This document shows, piece by piece, positions 1 to 10,612 of a stretch of DNA of 38,015 nucleotides. The notes below the pieces were generated by a model. That model searched no databases. It was not told the DNA's origin and worked only from the letters and a program-made list of their open reading frames with translations. The stretch is from Azolla pinnata (Eukaryota > Streptophyta > Polypodiopsida > Salviniales > Salviniaceae). Each line of letters starts with the position of its first letter. Positions within the stretch are counted from its first letter, which is position 1. The stretch covers positions 1 through 38,015 of the forward strand of contig JBBBWG010000371.1 in the NCBI GenBank assembly GCA_037176905.1, read 5' to 3'. The position numbers and the translations under genes were made by a program.

Positions 1-306
1 ACCGCCGCCTCGTTCCGCGACTACGTGCTCGAGGCCGAGCGGCGCGGCAACGCCATCCCGCACTTCGACCGCACGGGCCTCTTCCACGTCGTCGACTCGC
101 CGCGCTACCCCGTGTACGCCACCGACTTCGGGATCGGGCCCGGCGCCCGGCCCGACGCCGTGCGCGCCGAGGGCTTCCGCTTCGGCGCCGAGGTGCAGCT
201 GCTGGCCGCGCCCGCCGGCGGCTACAACCTCTTCTGCGCGCTCGACGCGCCCGCCATGGCCGCGCTCCTGGCCGACCGCTCCTTCCTCGACCCGCCCGCC
301 GCGTGA
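1..306 (+). CDS. BAHD acyltransferase, C-terminal fragment (5' part outside window)
   Basis: Frame 1 is open from the first base to a TGA at 304-306 and gives about 101 residues. The segment SPRYPVYATDFGIG resembles the C-terminal DFGWG block of BAHD acyl-CoA transferases, where the usual form is SPRxxVYxTDFGWGRP. The Trp position is Ile here and the following residues are GPGARPDAVR. The tail (VQLLAAPAGGYNLFCAL...MAALLADRSFL) matches the usual end of the family, a beta strand followed by a helix of the M..F..LF type. BAHD enzymes move acyl groups from CoA thioesters to alcohols or amines in the cytosol. The SPR-x-x-VY context suggests the anthocyanin/phenolic-glucoside malonyltransferase-like clade, which is inference. 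The catalytic HXXXD motif would lie upstream and cannot be seen. GC content is very high compared with the flank, as is common for monocot genes with few introns. Confidence 0.7.
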   Translation, partial: TAASFRDYVLEAERRGNAIPHFDRTGLFHVVDSPRYPVYATDFGIGPGARPDAVRAEGFRFGAEVQLLAAPAGGYNLFCALDAPAMAALLADRSFLDPPAA

Positions 307-1700
307 CCCCGCCCACCGTTCTTTCGCTTCTTCTTCCCCCTCCTCCTCCTCCTCCGTGTGCGCTCCGGGGCCCCGATTCAATATTAGCGTTCGTTTGCCC
401 GCCAATTATGGTGGCTGACCTAGTAGTAGTAGTAGCAGCAGCAGCAGTAGTAGTAGCAGTAGTAGTACCAGCGCAATGCTGCCGCCAGCGACGACGGGAC
501 GTGGACCGGGGCCCGGCTCCGCGTCGTCGGCTCCATCGATCGGTCGGTCGATCTATCTATCTCTCTCTCTCTCTCTCTCCATCCATCCGTCCGTCAAGCT
601 ATCTAGCTATCCATCAAAACCTACCTATCTCTCCAGCTATCTATCGTATCTAGCTTATCTATCTATCTTTATCTATCTATCTTTATCTATCTACGTCTTG
701 TCGATTGTTGTTTGTGTCCGTTGCCGCCGTCTGCTTCCCCGACATTTTCCTTGCTTTCCTTCTTCCTCCTCCTCCTCCCATCTCCTGTTTTCGTTTCTTC
801 TGTACGCGTTTCTTAGGGTTTCTTTGAAACAACGAATAAGAGCTGGTGCATCCATCCCTATCCCCAATCCAATCTATGTGCCTGGACTGCAGATTGCTGG
901 AGTGTTTGTATACATAAATATAGATATATAGATCTATATATAGCGCCCTCTTGAATCCGCTCTAGGACCATGAATGAATCCAATCGCTTGGGGGTGGGGG
1001 GCCCCTTGTCCTCCTCCAAAAAAGAAGCTCTTCTTCTCTGCCCACTTAACTTCGTGGACACGCGCGCGCGCGCACGAGACCTCCGCGCGCTCGCCATAAA
1101 TCGCCTCGCCGCAGCCACGTTTTGTTTGGGCTCAGGTGTGAAACCGGACGTTGCGACGACGAATCGGCCCGCCAGGAATCTGGCCGCCGCCGCTTTTCGT
1201 TTCGGCACCTGGAAAGGCCGCGGCTGCCTTAATGCGTCATTACGGCTTGTCGCCTCCTTGTCTCGGCTTGTTCACCTCGGATTCCACATTCTACGAGTCG
1301 TGTTTTTGGTCGCCAGCGATCGTCCGATCGGCCCCACGATTTATTAGGGGCTGGAACGATCGATCACCTGATTAAACCGATCGCTCGTACTTCTCCCATT
1401 GTCGATCGGAGCCGCGCGCAACCATCGTTTGAAAGCCCGAGTGACTGGCTTTTAGATCCCCCCCCCCCCCCTCCCCCACAACAAAGTGCGCCTCCTTCTT
1501 TTCTTTCTTCGGGATCGATCGACGAATCATCCCCTCCGACAAGACAATCCCAGCTGCTTCCCACGTTCAACACGATAGGGATGATCATGGGACCTAACCG
1601 ATTGGAGGAAGCCTTAATCGTCCGAAATACAGATGATGCTGGTGTCAACACTTTCTTTCTCTCTTTCTTTAACCCCTCGCGCTACCTTATTGGTGGTGGA
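307..1700. other. BAHD 3' flank with simple repeats, no gene
   Basis: This stretch follows the BAHD stop codon. It holds an AGT/AGC trinucleotide tract at about 421-474, a TATC/CT tract at about 548-582 and more TATC units at about 651-694. There is also a short CG/CA run near 1060 and a C-homopolymer near 1460. Open frames on either strand here are low-complexity translations with no recognisable domain. The first few hundred bases are presumably 3' UTR. Confidence 0.6.
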
Positions 1701-4700
1701 GGTGGTACTTTACAGTGTGAACGGAGAGAAGGCCGCTAAACGCGTCACTCTCTTCACTTATTGTCATGACCTGATAAGTGACGAGTCATGGTTCGCTTGA
1801 TTTAAAACATCATAAGAACGAACGAATGAATAGGGAACCCGCAAATGCGCCATTACCTGCTTTTCTCTTTTGAAGGAGTTGTTATGTTTCGCCTGATTTC
1901 CAAATTGTCCACGGAATCCACCGATACACTGTCAATGATTTTTCGAAGCGATTCTGATCATGCAAAATAGCAAAAAATGATAGATTAAAAACTGACAGAT
2001 AACATAGTTCGAAACGAGGATCGTCGCCATGATTTGAACGAGGTAATGTTGTTTCAATAAATATTTATATGCATGCTACAGCTGAAGTTCATAAACAATG
2101 ATGCACTCAACAGACAAAAAAAATATTAAAAGAAAAAACAAACAAGACGAGAACAAGAAGATTATATATGATATTACCGAGAGACGTACTGCACAAGAGT
2201 GTTGAAGGTTGGCGTGTTAATGGAAGAGAAAGCCTCTGAATTACGACGAGCTAGTTAGCAACTCTCAGAATATTATGATAGTGTTACGTAACTTATTAGA
2301 TGTATATTTACGACGAGGCCTTTAGATAGGTAAGAATGTTTTCTAGGTTAGAAAGACTAATAGGGTTCAAAAGTGGATGATAACATAGTGAGTCGAAAAA
2401 ATCTTTCGCCGTAATAATCAAGTTAAGGTCAAGAATTTAGAACATTCAGAACTTTGCAATATTAGGTAACATTCATGTATAACAAGCAACGCTGCAGGTT
2501 TCATGGTTAACATTTTCGAATAAGAGTTCAATTCACTCGTGGTGAAGGTGTGAGATATGTTTATTCTAGCATATCGATAACGTAGAAGACTTTCGATGGA
2601 TGTTTTCAGATGTCGATCATAATTCTTTGTTAGAGTTGTAACTGTTCAATGAACACTTGTATGCTTAAGGCCACAGGTGAAACAATGGAGGATAGTTGGC
2701 CAACAAGTTCCCGAAAAGAGTAGTGAGATCTAGTTTTAGAAAGACATCTTTTAAACGATAGCAAAGTAATGTTCTGTATAATACAAATGGTCATCAAAGC
2801 AAATATATGATGTTCCAATTAATGGGGAGTGGTAATGTGAAGTTGGAGAAATTTTAGTAGTAATAATATTGTTACTTGATATCAAAATTAATTCGAGGGA
2901 AGATAGTGGGCCTATTAATTTATACAATCTTCACTCTACTAAAGAGAGAGCAAATCACGCTAAGTTTATGAAGATCATGAGAGTGGTAACATATGACAAT
3001 CTTGTAAGGTAATTATGCCCACTTAAGAGAATCATAGTGAATATATCTCTAGGTTGATCCAATCAATGCTATGAAATGGGATTGTTCGCACATGCCTAGA
3101 CCTTAGATAATTTTTTTTTTTTCAATTTAAAGGTCTTTTAATTAGTAAAATAGGGCACCAAACAGCCATAGAGTGAGCATATACAAGCTTGCCTCTAATG
3201 CCAAATGTAAACATCCTCCTTTCATGGAAAAGAAAAGCTTGCCATTACTTATAATTTAGAAATGTCCATTGGACTAAAATATGTTCTAGTTGTGAGAACA
3301 CAAGTATAAGTAAACAATATCATTATGGTTTAGTTGTAAGGGGTCATAGTATTATACTTATGATTGCCTTATTGTTCGTAGTTGTAAGACGTAGGAAGGA
3401 GAAAAGTGTACCTTTGTAGGAGGTCTTAATTTATGCTCATGAAAGCCTTACTGTACATAGTTATAAGACATAGTAAAGGGGGAAGGAGGGAATTAGGTAT
3501 CTTGATCTGATAAAGTTTTAGACAAGATGTGTCATATTGGATATCTCATAGAAGGGGTCTTATGCCTATAACCATTAGAATTCAATCATAACATCTTCTG
3601 AGTCACCTTTTAGGTTTTAAAACTGATCACATAGAGTATATAGTTTCTAATCTTTTTTTTTTTATTGCTTTCACTAGAAGCGTCTCCTTTCCTTCGAAGA
3701 TTTTTTGTACACTGAGTTTTCCATGATATTATCCACAACACAACACCACTCAACAATTCCTATTAGCACTCTTCCTTCTTTGATACCTACTGCCTAGAGC
3801 ATGAGTGGAGTGGACAAAGAGACACTTCTTTTATATGTGCGCTTTAAACTATGTAATTTATCATATTCTCATACAACATAACTTCAATCTTTGGAGAAGC
3901 CTATGTAGTTGCACCCCAAGAAATTAAAACTTTTATTCTAGTTGTGCAAACAATCTCAAACACTTTTTCTAATATTATCTGCATAATATTTATAAAGGAG
4001 ATGCCCGCAACAAGCATAACTAAAATCGCCAACTAGTTATACTTTTATCGTCAATCATCTGTTGGCTATTATTCATTATAAGGTTATGTTTGTATCTTTT
4101 CAAATATAGTCACTAAACAGTGCCCTTGAATTCCATTAATCTCGCAAAATATCGATGCTATCGACTTATGTACTATGCTCCTCTTGAAAACATCTTTTAT
4201 GCAAATAGTTCTTTAATAGGGATCAATGTTCGAATGATAAAGTATTGATGAGAACAACTTGAATGTGTGTTAGAGCTTTGAACTAGTACACATGAGAAAT
4301 TAATAAAAAGTGCTCATATATTAATATTTTATCCAAACATGCAAAGATAATACTTGAGAAAAAATCTTTTTTAATAATAATAAACACAAATAACTTTAAC
4401 TATGAACTAACACGATTTATATAAACGACTTTTTTAATAATTGAATCGAAGATATAGTGTGCTTAGACCATGATACCTTAAATATATTATAAAGTGTCTC
4501 TAATTATTGTTTTATTATATAGTTTTCAAGGTCATATTCTATCTATTCTTCTTACAATTTACACTAAGATTATGTTTTTACAAACACTTTTGTCATATAT
4601 TGCTACTTCATTTGTTACGTCAATTTTGACTTTCACAATCTTTTGCTAGTCTTAATAAATTGTTTCTTTTGGGAAATTATTTTATCTACCAACAGTGGTC

Positions 4701-7700
4701 GGGTTGGTATACTGCCTAATCATGCGTTGCTTCTTACAGCTTTGGATATGAAATTTTATATGACTTGATGGAGTTTAGAGAGATAATTATTAATCCAAAG
4801 TTTTTAACTTGAGTCAGAGTATAAGTTGAAGTTTTATCACTAGATTTACAACTGAAATAAACCTTTATATTGAATTAAGGGGTTATATCTAAGACTATTA
4901 CTTTGATGTAATTGTACCGTGCCTTAAGATGGGTTTACCCAATGATATTTGTCACTTTAAGACATATACAATTTTACGTTTCTTTTCTTCTCATGTGATT
5001 ATGATCAAGTTGATAATTGATCTTTTGGACTTGGCCATTTCTTTTCTAGACTAAAATAATAGTTTTTTACTCCACCTTTTGCCAAAATCTAACAAAAAGC
5101 CCTAATATAAAGTTTTAATTTCACACTTTTCCTTTCGAGGTTCTTAATAAAATCATTTTTTAATATTGTTAACATCGAAATTTTATACATTTCTAGTCAT
5201 TTTATGATTTCATTTTAGAGTTTTCTTTGTCATACTCAATTGCATGTGTATAGTCCTTACGGTAGCCTTATTAGTTGACCATATAAATTGTCGCTTCTAT
5301 CATTTTATGATCTTCTCTCAGTAGGATTGAGTCTCTCATAGTTTTTTGCAAAACTTCTCGTTATTTTGCATTTCAAACTTTAACTTCTTTTTAACTTCAT
5401 GATAGTTAAATTATTTTTAAGACATTCATCTTCTTTTTAACACCTCAAAACCATTGGATCGAGTTTAACAACCAAGCATTGTGTTTCTTTGTCCTAATCT
5501 ACAAACCCTTGCTAAGCTTGGACTTATCTTTCTAATCAGCCAATATTTCCAATTGTGTTTTTATCACCCTAACATTTTTAGTTTCAACTAGTCTCAAGCA
5601 AGATTAATGAGGGAATTTGTCTCTCATCCAAAGTAATTTGTAATCATGATGTAGGTGGTCCGTAAATACAAGATCATGACAAACTTTGCAATATTATACA
5701 CAAGCGCCTCCGCATGCATCCTTGCATAGCCTTTGTGGTATGATAGCTAGTTCACTCTTTGAAGTTAATGACAATAACTCATCAGCTCCGTGTGACTTAA
5801 CCTTAAGGTGCCCCCAACATATTTGAAGTATGTTATGCCATCAAGCTTGAGTTGTTGAATTTTATAGCTATTAGTATTTTTATCCTATTTCCTTGACTAT
5901 ACATAAAAGTAAATTTATATTTGTATAACCTAGTATTATCATAAAAGCTTTTGGATGATTTTTGAGAAATTTTATTGAGGGCTTGTGTCACACAAACAAG
6001 TATGAATGTCCCTATTCTTACTAGTTTAACAATGGTTACAATCATAGATTTTAGTTAAAAATACATTCACGCATTCGTATTCAAGAATGAAACAAAGGCT
6101 CTAAAGTATGAAATGAACCATTTGTATATTTTTAATAAAATATAAAAAAAATTAATAATTAATAAATTTAAAATAAATGGAATAAAAATAATGAGTGAAG
6201 GTAGTGAAAGTATGTTTCTCGATATCGAGTGTATTTTTCATGATATAATTTGGTATATTTCTATTGAAAGTTTTCTCCCTTACACATGACAATCATTACC
6301 CAATTGTCATTAGTCTAAAATATCTAATGGATGCCTTTTGCTTTTGGATGTTATTCTAAAGATAATACAAGGATGAAGATGTTACTGTTTCACTATAATG
6401 TGATTAATGTATTTGGAGTTATGCATGATATTCAAGATTGTGTTTTAGTGTCACCAACAAAATTAATAGCTAAAATCTAGAGCGAATGTGTCTTCATATT
6501 GGGAATACAATATGATATGATAGTTAAGGATATTATGTAATAATAAAATAGTAATTACATTTCATTATGTATATAGAAAAACTCTTTTATAATCGTGAAT
6601 ATAAAAAGATATTATAGAACAAGATGTCTCCAAATTAATCAGTTTCCCTAACAATGGTGAGATCAAAGTTAATAAGTTATTGTTGATTATCAGCTCTTGA
6701 CAACATACATCATCAATAGGAACCTTAAACTTGAAACAAAACAAATATTATATTAATTGATACTAGAGTAAATCAACGAGATGAATTGCTAAGTATTATT
6801 ATTTGTAAATAATAAAACTATATGTCATAAATATGATTACTCGTACAAATGAATATTCTCAACAATGTAATATAGTAATATATATATACATATACAATGA
6901 TTTTGAATAGTGAGCGTTAGATTTCACTCAAAGGTCACAAAACGCTCGAAGGTTATATGAAGGCCAAAGTTTTACAAGCTCAAGGGACTTAAACCCTTGA
7001 CCCCACTTGAGCTATCAAATCGAAGTTATAAAAAGATTAAGTGTCGTTTGATATCAATATTTAACTCTATCATTTTGCAAATGAACCATAATTCAATGGA
7101 CATGCTTTAACCATCAACATACATAGATATACTTAATATCAATACGTAATCGTGCTTATTAACTTAAAAGTCTAGTTATAATGGTATCACTAAAATTCTT
7201 TTATCGCTTGAGGGGGCATATAACTATTTGTTGGCCTATTCTTTTAACTAATGACAATATGCATTATCAAAAAACATACATTTTGAAAAAAATGTGTGTG
7301 TTTGTGTTATATATATACATACTTGTAATCTCTTTCATTTCATTAAATGGAATTAACATAATCTACCAATTTAAATGTCTTTCAAAAACATAATATTATA
7401 CCATGAACCAACCATGTCAAGCTCCACCAGAATGATAACCAAATAGCATGCTTAGGTACAAGCCTCGTGGTGCTTCATGCGCAAGGTGGACATTCATCGA
7501 TGCTCATTCTTAGGACCCGGCCTTAGATCAAAGACTCATGATTCCAAGGATGAAAGCTGGTTTCCAAACTCCGATTAATTCTACGTGATGTCTGGAAATG
7601 GAGCTTTGGAAAGAGAGCATCCAAACTTCGAAATAAGAGGATTAGGTGCAATTTGTCGGAGTGTGAGTCCACTCTTTAGTCAGAAGAACAACAAGAAGTT

Positions 7701-7760
7701 AGGTTTGTCTCAGTGGAGTTCGAGCAGACGCTTTCAATCAGGTGTTTCTCTGGTCCAAAT
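1701..7760. other. AT-rich gene-free intergenic block, about 6 kb
   Basis: There is no open frame with a recognisable protein, and both strands are full of stops. Composition drops sharply from the GC-rich BAHD end to strongly AT-rich DNA. One diverged tandem duplication is visible: 3341-3400 and 3421-3480 share the pattern GGTC..TA.....GCCTTA.TGT....AGTT.TAAGAC.TAG at an offset of 80. I see no reverse transcriptase, integrase or transposase remnant and no clear LTR or terminal inverted repeat. The block may be decayed transposable-element DNA, but nothing in it proves that. Confidence 0.5.
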
Positions 7761-7762
7761 CC

Positions 7763-7789
7763 AGGGTTTAGGGTTTAGAGTTTAGGGTT
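7763..7789 (+). repeat. Short interstitial telomere-like tract (TTTAGGG)n
   Basis: Three to four plant telomere units (GGGTTTAGGGTTTAGAGTTTAGGG) occur in an otherwise unremarkable intergenic region. The third unit carries an A substitution. The G-rich strand is the + strand, as in the larger tract near 16.2 kb. Confidence 0.75.
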
Positions 7790-8429
7790 CGGAGCATCGC
7801 ACGTCTACATACAGTATGGTCGAGATCTTAGCTTACGTAACCCTTGACCAACGAAAGACAAAGAGTGTCATGACCAGTGACTTTGTCAGAATGCATGTGC
7901 GCATATGCACGTATGTGTATATGTATGTATGCATGTGTGTATGTAAGTACGAAGTTCCAGGACCAAGTTTAGGGGTCTGTTACTTACCATAGTAGTAAGA
8001 GTTGTCGCCATATCAACCGTGGGTAATGGTAAAAACAGTTCGACTCAACATTTATAACTAACATATCGCATCGATCCCCCTTCAATGCCTTAGAAAAGAA
8101 GGCTTGATAGCTACAATGCACCCGTTAGCATCGAGAAGAGAGGGGGGGGCATGTGATAGCCAATTCCAACTGTAGAGATCGACGATGCACTGAAAACAGT
8201 GGGAATTGGGCACCTGCTCCAACTGCAGAGGCAAAGGGTTCCCCATTAAAAACCACTATCGTGTTGCACAAGGCGGAGACAGCACAGGCGATAACACGAT
8301 GGTCTCTCTGCAAACGTCGGTTCCGCATCCATCATTCATGCACAGGGGCGAAGTACGAGCATTGCATGCTGATACAAAATGAGCAGGAAGGGGATTTGAG
8401 GATGATCTCTGCAACATCAACCGACGACA

Positions 8430-8466
8430 AACACACACACACACACATACATACATACATACATAA
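8430..8466 (+). repeat. CA / CATA compound microsatellite
   Basis: A run of CA dinucleotides passes directly into CATA tetranucleotides. Open frames over it on both strands are repeat translations and not genes. Confidence 0.85.
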
Positions 8467-8685
8467 ATATATACAGGCATGTGAAGGAAGGAATGGGATG
8501 ATGGCGGAAAGCAGTGTGCATGCTAAAAGACTCTGCAATGGATGGGTTCAACAGCGTGCATCCATGAGCCGCTTGTCCTGATCTGCTTCCTTTCCTGGGG
8601 GGGCTGTTACTAGGGATCGTCGTGAATCATCGTGATCCGATTTCCACAATCATGTCACGAGCTGCCTCTCGGGTCGATCGATTTC

Positions 8686-8831
8686 GCATCCATTCGGGAT
8701 CGGATTCCGTTTCGGCTCGATCCATTCGCGATCGATTCCGTTTCGGTTCGATCCATTCGCGATCGACTCCGTTTCAGCTCGATCCATTCGCGATCGATTC
8801 CGTTTCAGCTCGATCCATTCGCGATCGATCC
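8686..8831 (+). repeat. 31-bp tandem repeat with CGATCG/TCGCGA palindromes
   Basis: Units of 31 bp start at 8718, 8749, 8780 and 8811. A degenerate 32-bp copy precedes them at 8686 and the last copy is partial. The core is CGATCCATTCGCGATCGATT followed by CCGTTTCRGYT. Each unit contains the overlapping palindromes TCGCGA and CGATCG. Because 31 is not a multiple of three, the repeat opens different frames on both strands, which produces spurious peptides. The array lies about 1.8 kb upstream of the RopGEF start codon, in or near its promoter or leader. Confidence 0.9.
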
Positions 8832-8940
8832 GTCGATTCATTTCTGTTTCGATCCATCGATCCAATTTCCATTCGATTCCGATGATGGGTTCATGGGCTT
8901 CATTCGTCTCAGCAGATTGGAACAAGAAGTTTTGTTGTCT

Positions 8941-9277
8941 TCATCATCTAAGAAAGAAGAAGAAGAAAGACGAAGAAGAAAGAAGAAGAAGAAGGAGAAG
9001 AAGAAGAAAGAAGAAGAAGAAGTTCCATGTCCTCTGCACGTTCCCTTCCCTTCCAACGTGCAGATCACAGAGCTACGACTGACTCGCCCCTTCGCTTCCC
9101 TCAATCGCTCGCTCGCTCCAGATCGTGCTTCGCCTTCTTCTTCTTCTTCTTCTTCTTTCGATCCTTCATCTCTCTGCACGATCTCTCTCCTTCTCCTCCT
9201 CTCCGGGGCTCTCTCCCAATTCCCCGTTTCATCGTCGTCATCGTCTCTGCTTTCCATCGCCATCGCCATCGCCCATT

Positions 9278-9337
<60 letters not shown>
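8941..9337 (+). repeat. GAA, CTT and CT microsatellites upstream of RopGEF
   Basis: A GAA-rich purine tract covers about 8941-9022, a CTT tract about 9136-9166 and a nearly pure CT run about 9278-9337. Switching from a purine-rich to a pyrimidine-rich strand within 120 bp gives mirror-repeat potential. CT tracts of this kind are common at plant core promoters and leaders, so transcription of the RopGEF gene may start near here; that is inference. The long frames in this stretch are low complexity. Confidence 0.85.
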
Positions 9338-9338
<1 letters not shown>

Positions 9339-9616
9339 ACTGCATACCTACATTGCAAAGCGACAGGCTTTCCCCCTCCCTTCCCATTCATTCCTCACAG
9401 ACTTCTCTGCCGTGGAGAAACGCAGAAGGGCCCGAAACAAGCGCCTGGCAATGGGAGCTCTCCCTCCTCGCCTGATGCAGAAGAACCAAGCCTAGATCGA
9501 CAGACGCACGCGACCGCGAGATGCGAATGTGGGCTGTGCTCCATCTGCATTCTCATCCGTCTCTGCAAATTGGGTCCGTCTGAGCTTTCCGCCTCCTCGC
9601 TCCTGCTGCATTTCTC

Positions 9617-9655
<39 letters not shown>

Positions 9656-9690
9656 ACGAAAGAAAGATCGAAGGAAGAAAGAAAGAAACA
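9617..9690 (+). repeat. GAAA tetranucleotide microsatellite
   Basis: About ten consecutive AAAG/GAAA units become interrupted (AACG, ATCG, GAAGG) toward the 3' side. The tract lies in the presumed leader or first intron of the downstream RopGEF gene. Confidence 0.85.
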
Positions 9691-9790
9691 GGCGTGCAAA
9701 AGTGTTCTGACAAGGCGCTCGCTCTTGTCTCCTTCTCCTTCTTTCCGGCGCTAAATCTTGTTCTGCTTCTCAGGAACAAGCATCAGAAGA

Positions 9791-9845
9791 GAAAGGTCAG
9801 CAAAACACTGTGCTTTCTTCTCCTCCTCCTCTTCCTCCATCATCA

Positions 9846-9883
<38 letters not shown>

Positions 9884-10060
9884 TTTTTCTTCTTCTTCTC
9901 TATGGAAATGTACTTGTTTGCAACAAAGAAATGAATGTATCGTTCCGTAAGCGTTCATGCATTCAAGAAAGGTCGGCAAAACACTGTGCCTTCTTCTTCT
10001 TCTTTCTTTCCTCTGTAGTGTATTTCCATAGCCGTACTTGTTTTCCAAAGATGAACCTTT
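9791..10060 (+). repeat. 176-bp diverged tandem duplication in RopGEF leader
   Basis: GAAAGGTCAGCAAAACACTG at 9791 recurs as GAAAGGTCGGCAAAACACTG at 9967, an offset of 176. Both are followed by a CTT-rich stretch, then a segment with GTACTTGTTT, then an AATGAA..T.TCGTTCC-like or GATGAACCTTTCATTCC segment. The first copy also carries an expanded CAT/CTT run at about 9838-9895, which explains its greater length. No coding function is apparent. Confidence 0.75.
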
Positions 10061-10612
10061 CATTCCTTGAACACACAGGCATTGCAAGGTTCACCAGTGT
10101 CTAATAGCAAAAAGGCTTGATTGTAATCCCTTTCTCCTTCTCCATGCTGCAGCTTCATGAAACCCTAATACCTTCCCTCTGTTCTACTGATGCGTGCACA
10201 TCTCAGAATAGCTTGAGAATGCTGCTATCCGAGTCTATTTGCTGGAATGTTTGATGTGTTCGAGCTTCCATGGCTATCTAAAACCGTGACTCCTTTTCCT
10301 GCGTTCTTATGTGCTGGGGCTGCATTTATCCCTAATTTCGATTCCCGGAATGCCTGCATCTCTTAAGAATCACTCAAGCTTCTGGTCTTGATTAGCGTAA
10401 GTCCTTATGGAAATGCATCTTATCAACAAGATCTCTTGATTCTGCTCTCATCGGTAGTCCCTCTGGAATGGAATATCTCATGAAGCATCACTCTTAATTC
10501 CGTTCTTTCTTGTTAATAAGAATTCTTACATTGAAATTGTACCTTTTTGTTCTCGATTCTCTTCTGTTTGTGGTCAGGGAAAAGGAATTCCTTTAGAAAC
10601 AGGATTGATGCG

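Noticed and set aside
8632..9710. Several long overlapping open frames on both strands
   Set aside because: They are translations of the 31-bp repeat and of GAA/CTT/CT/GAAA tracts. They are low complexity with no domain and overlap each other in all frames.
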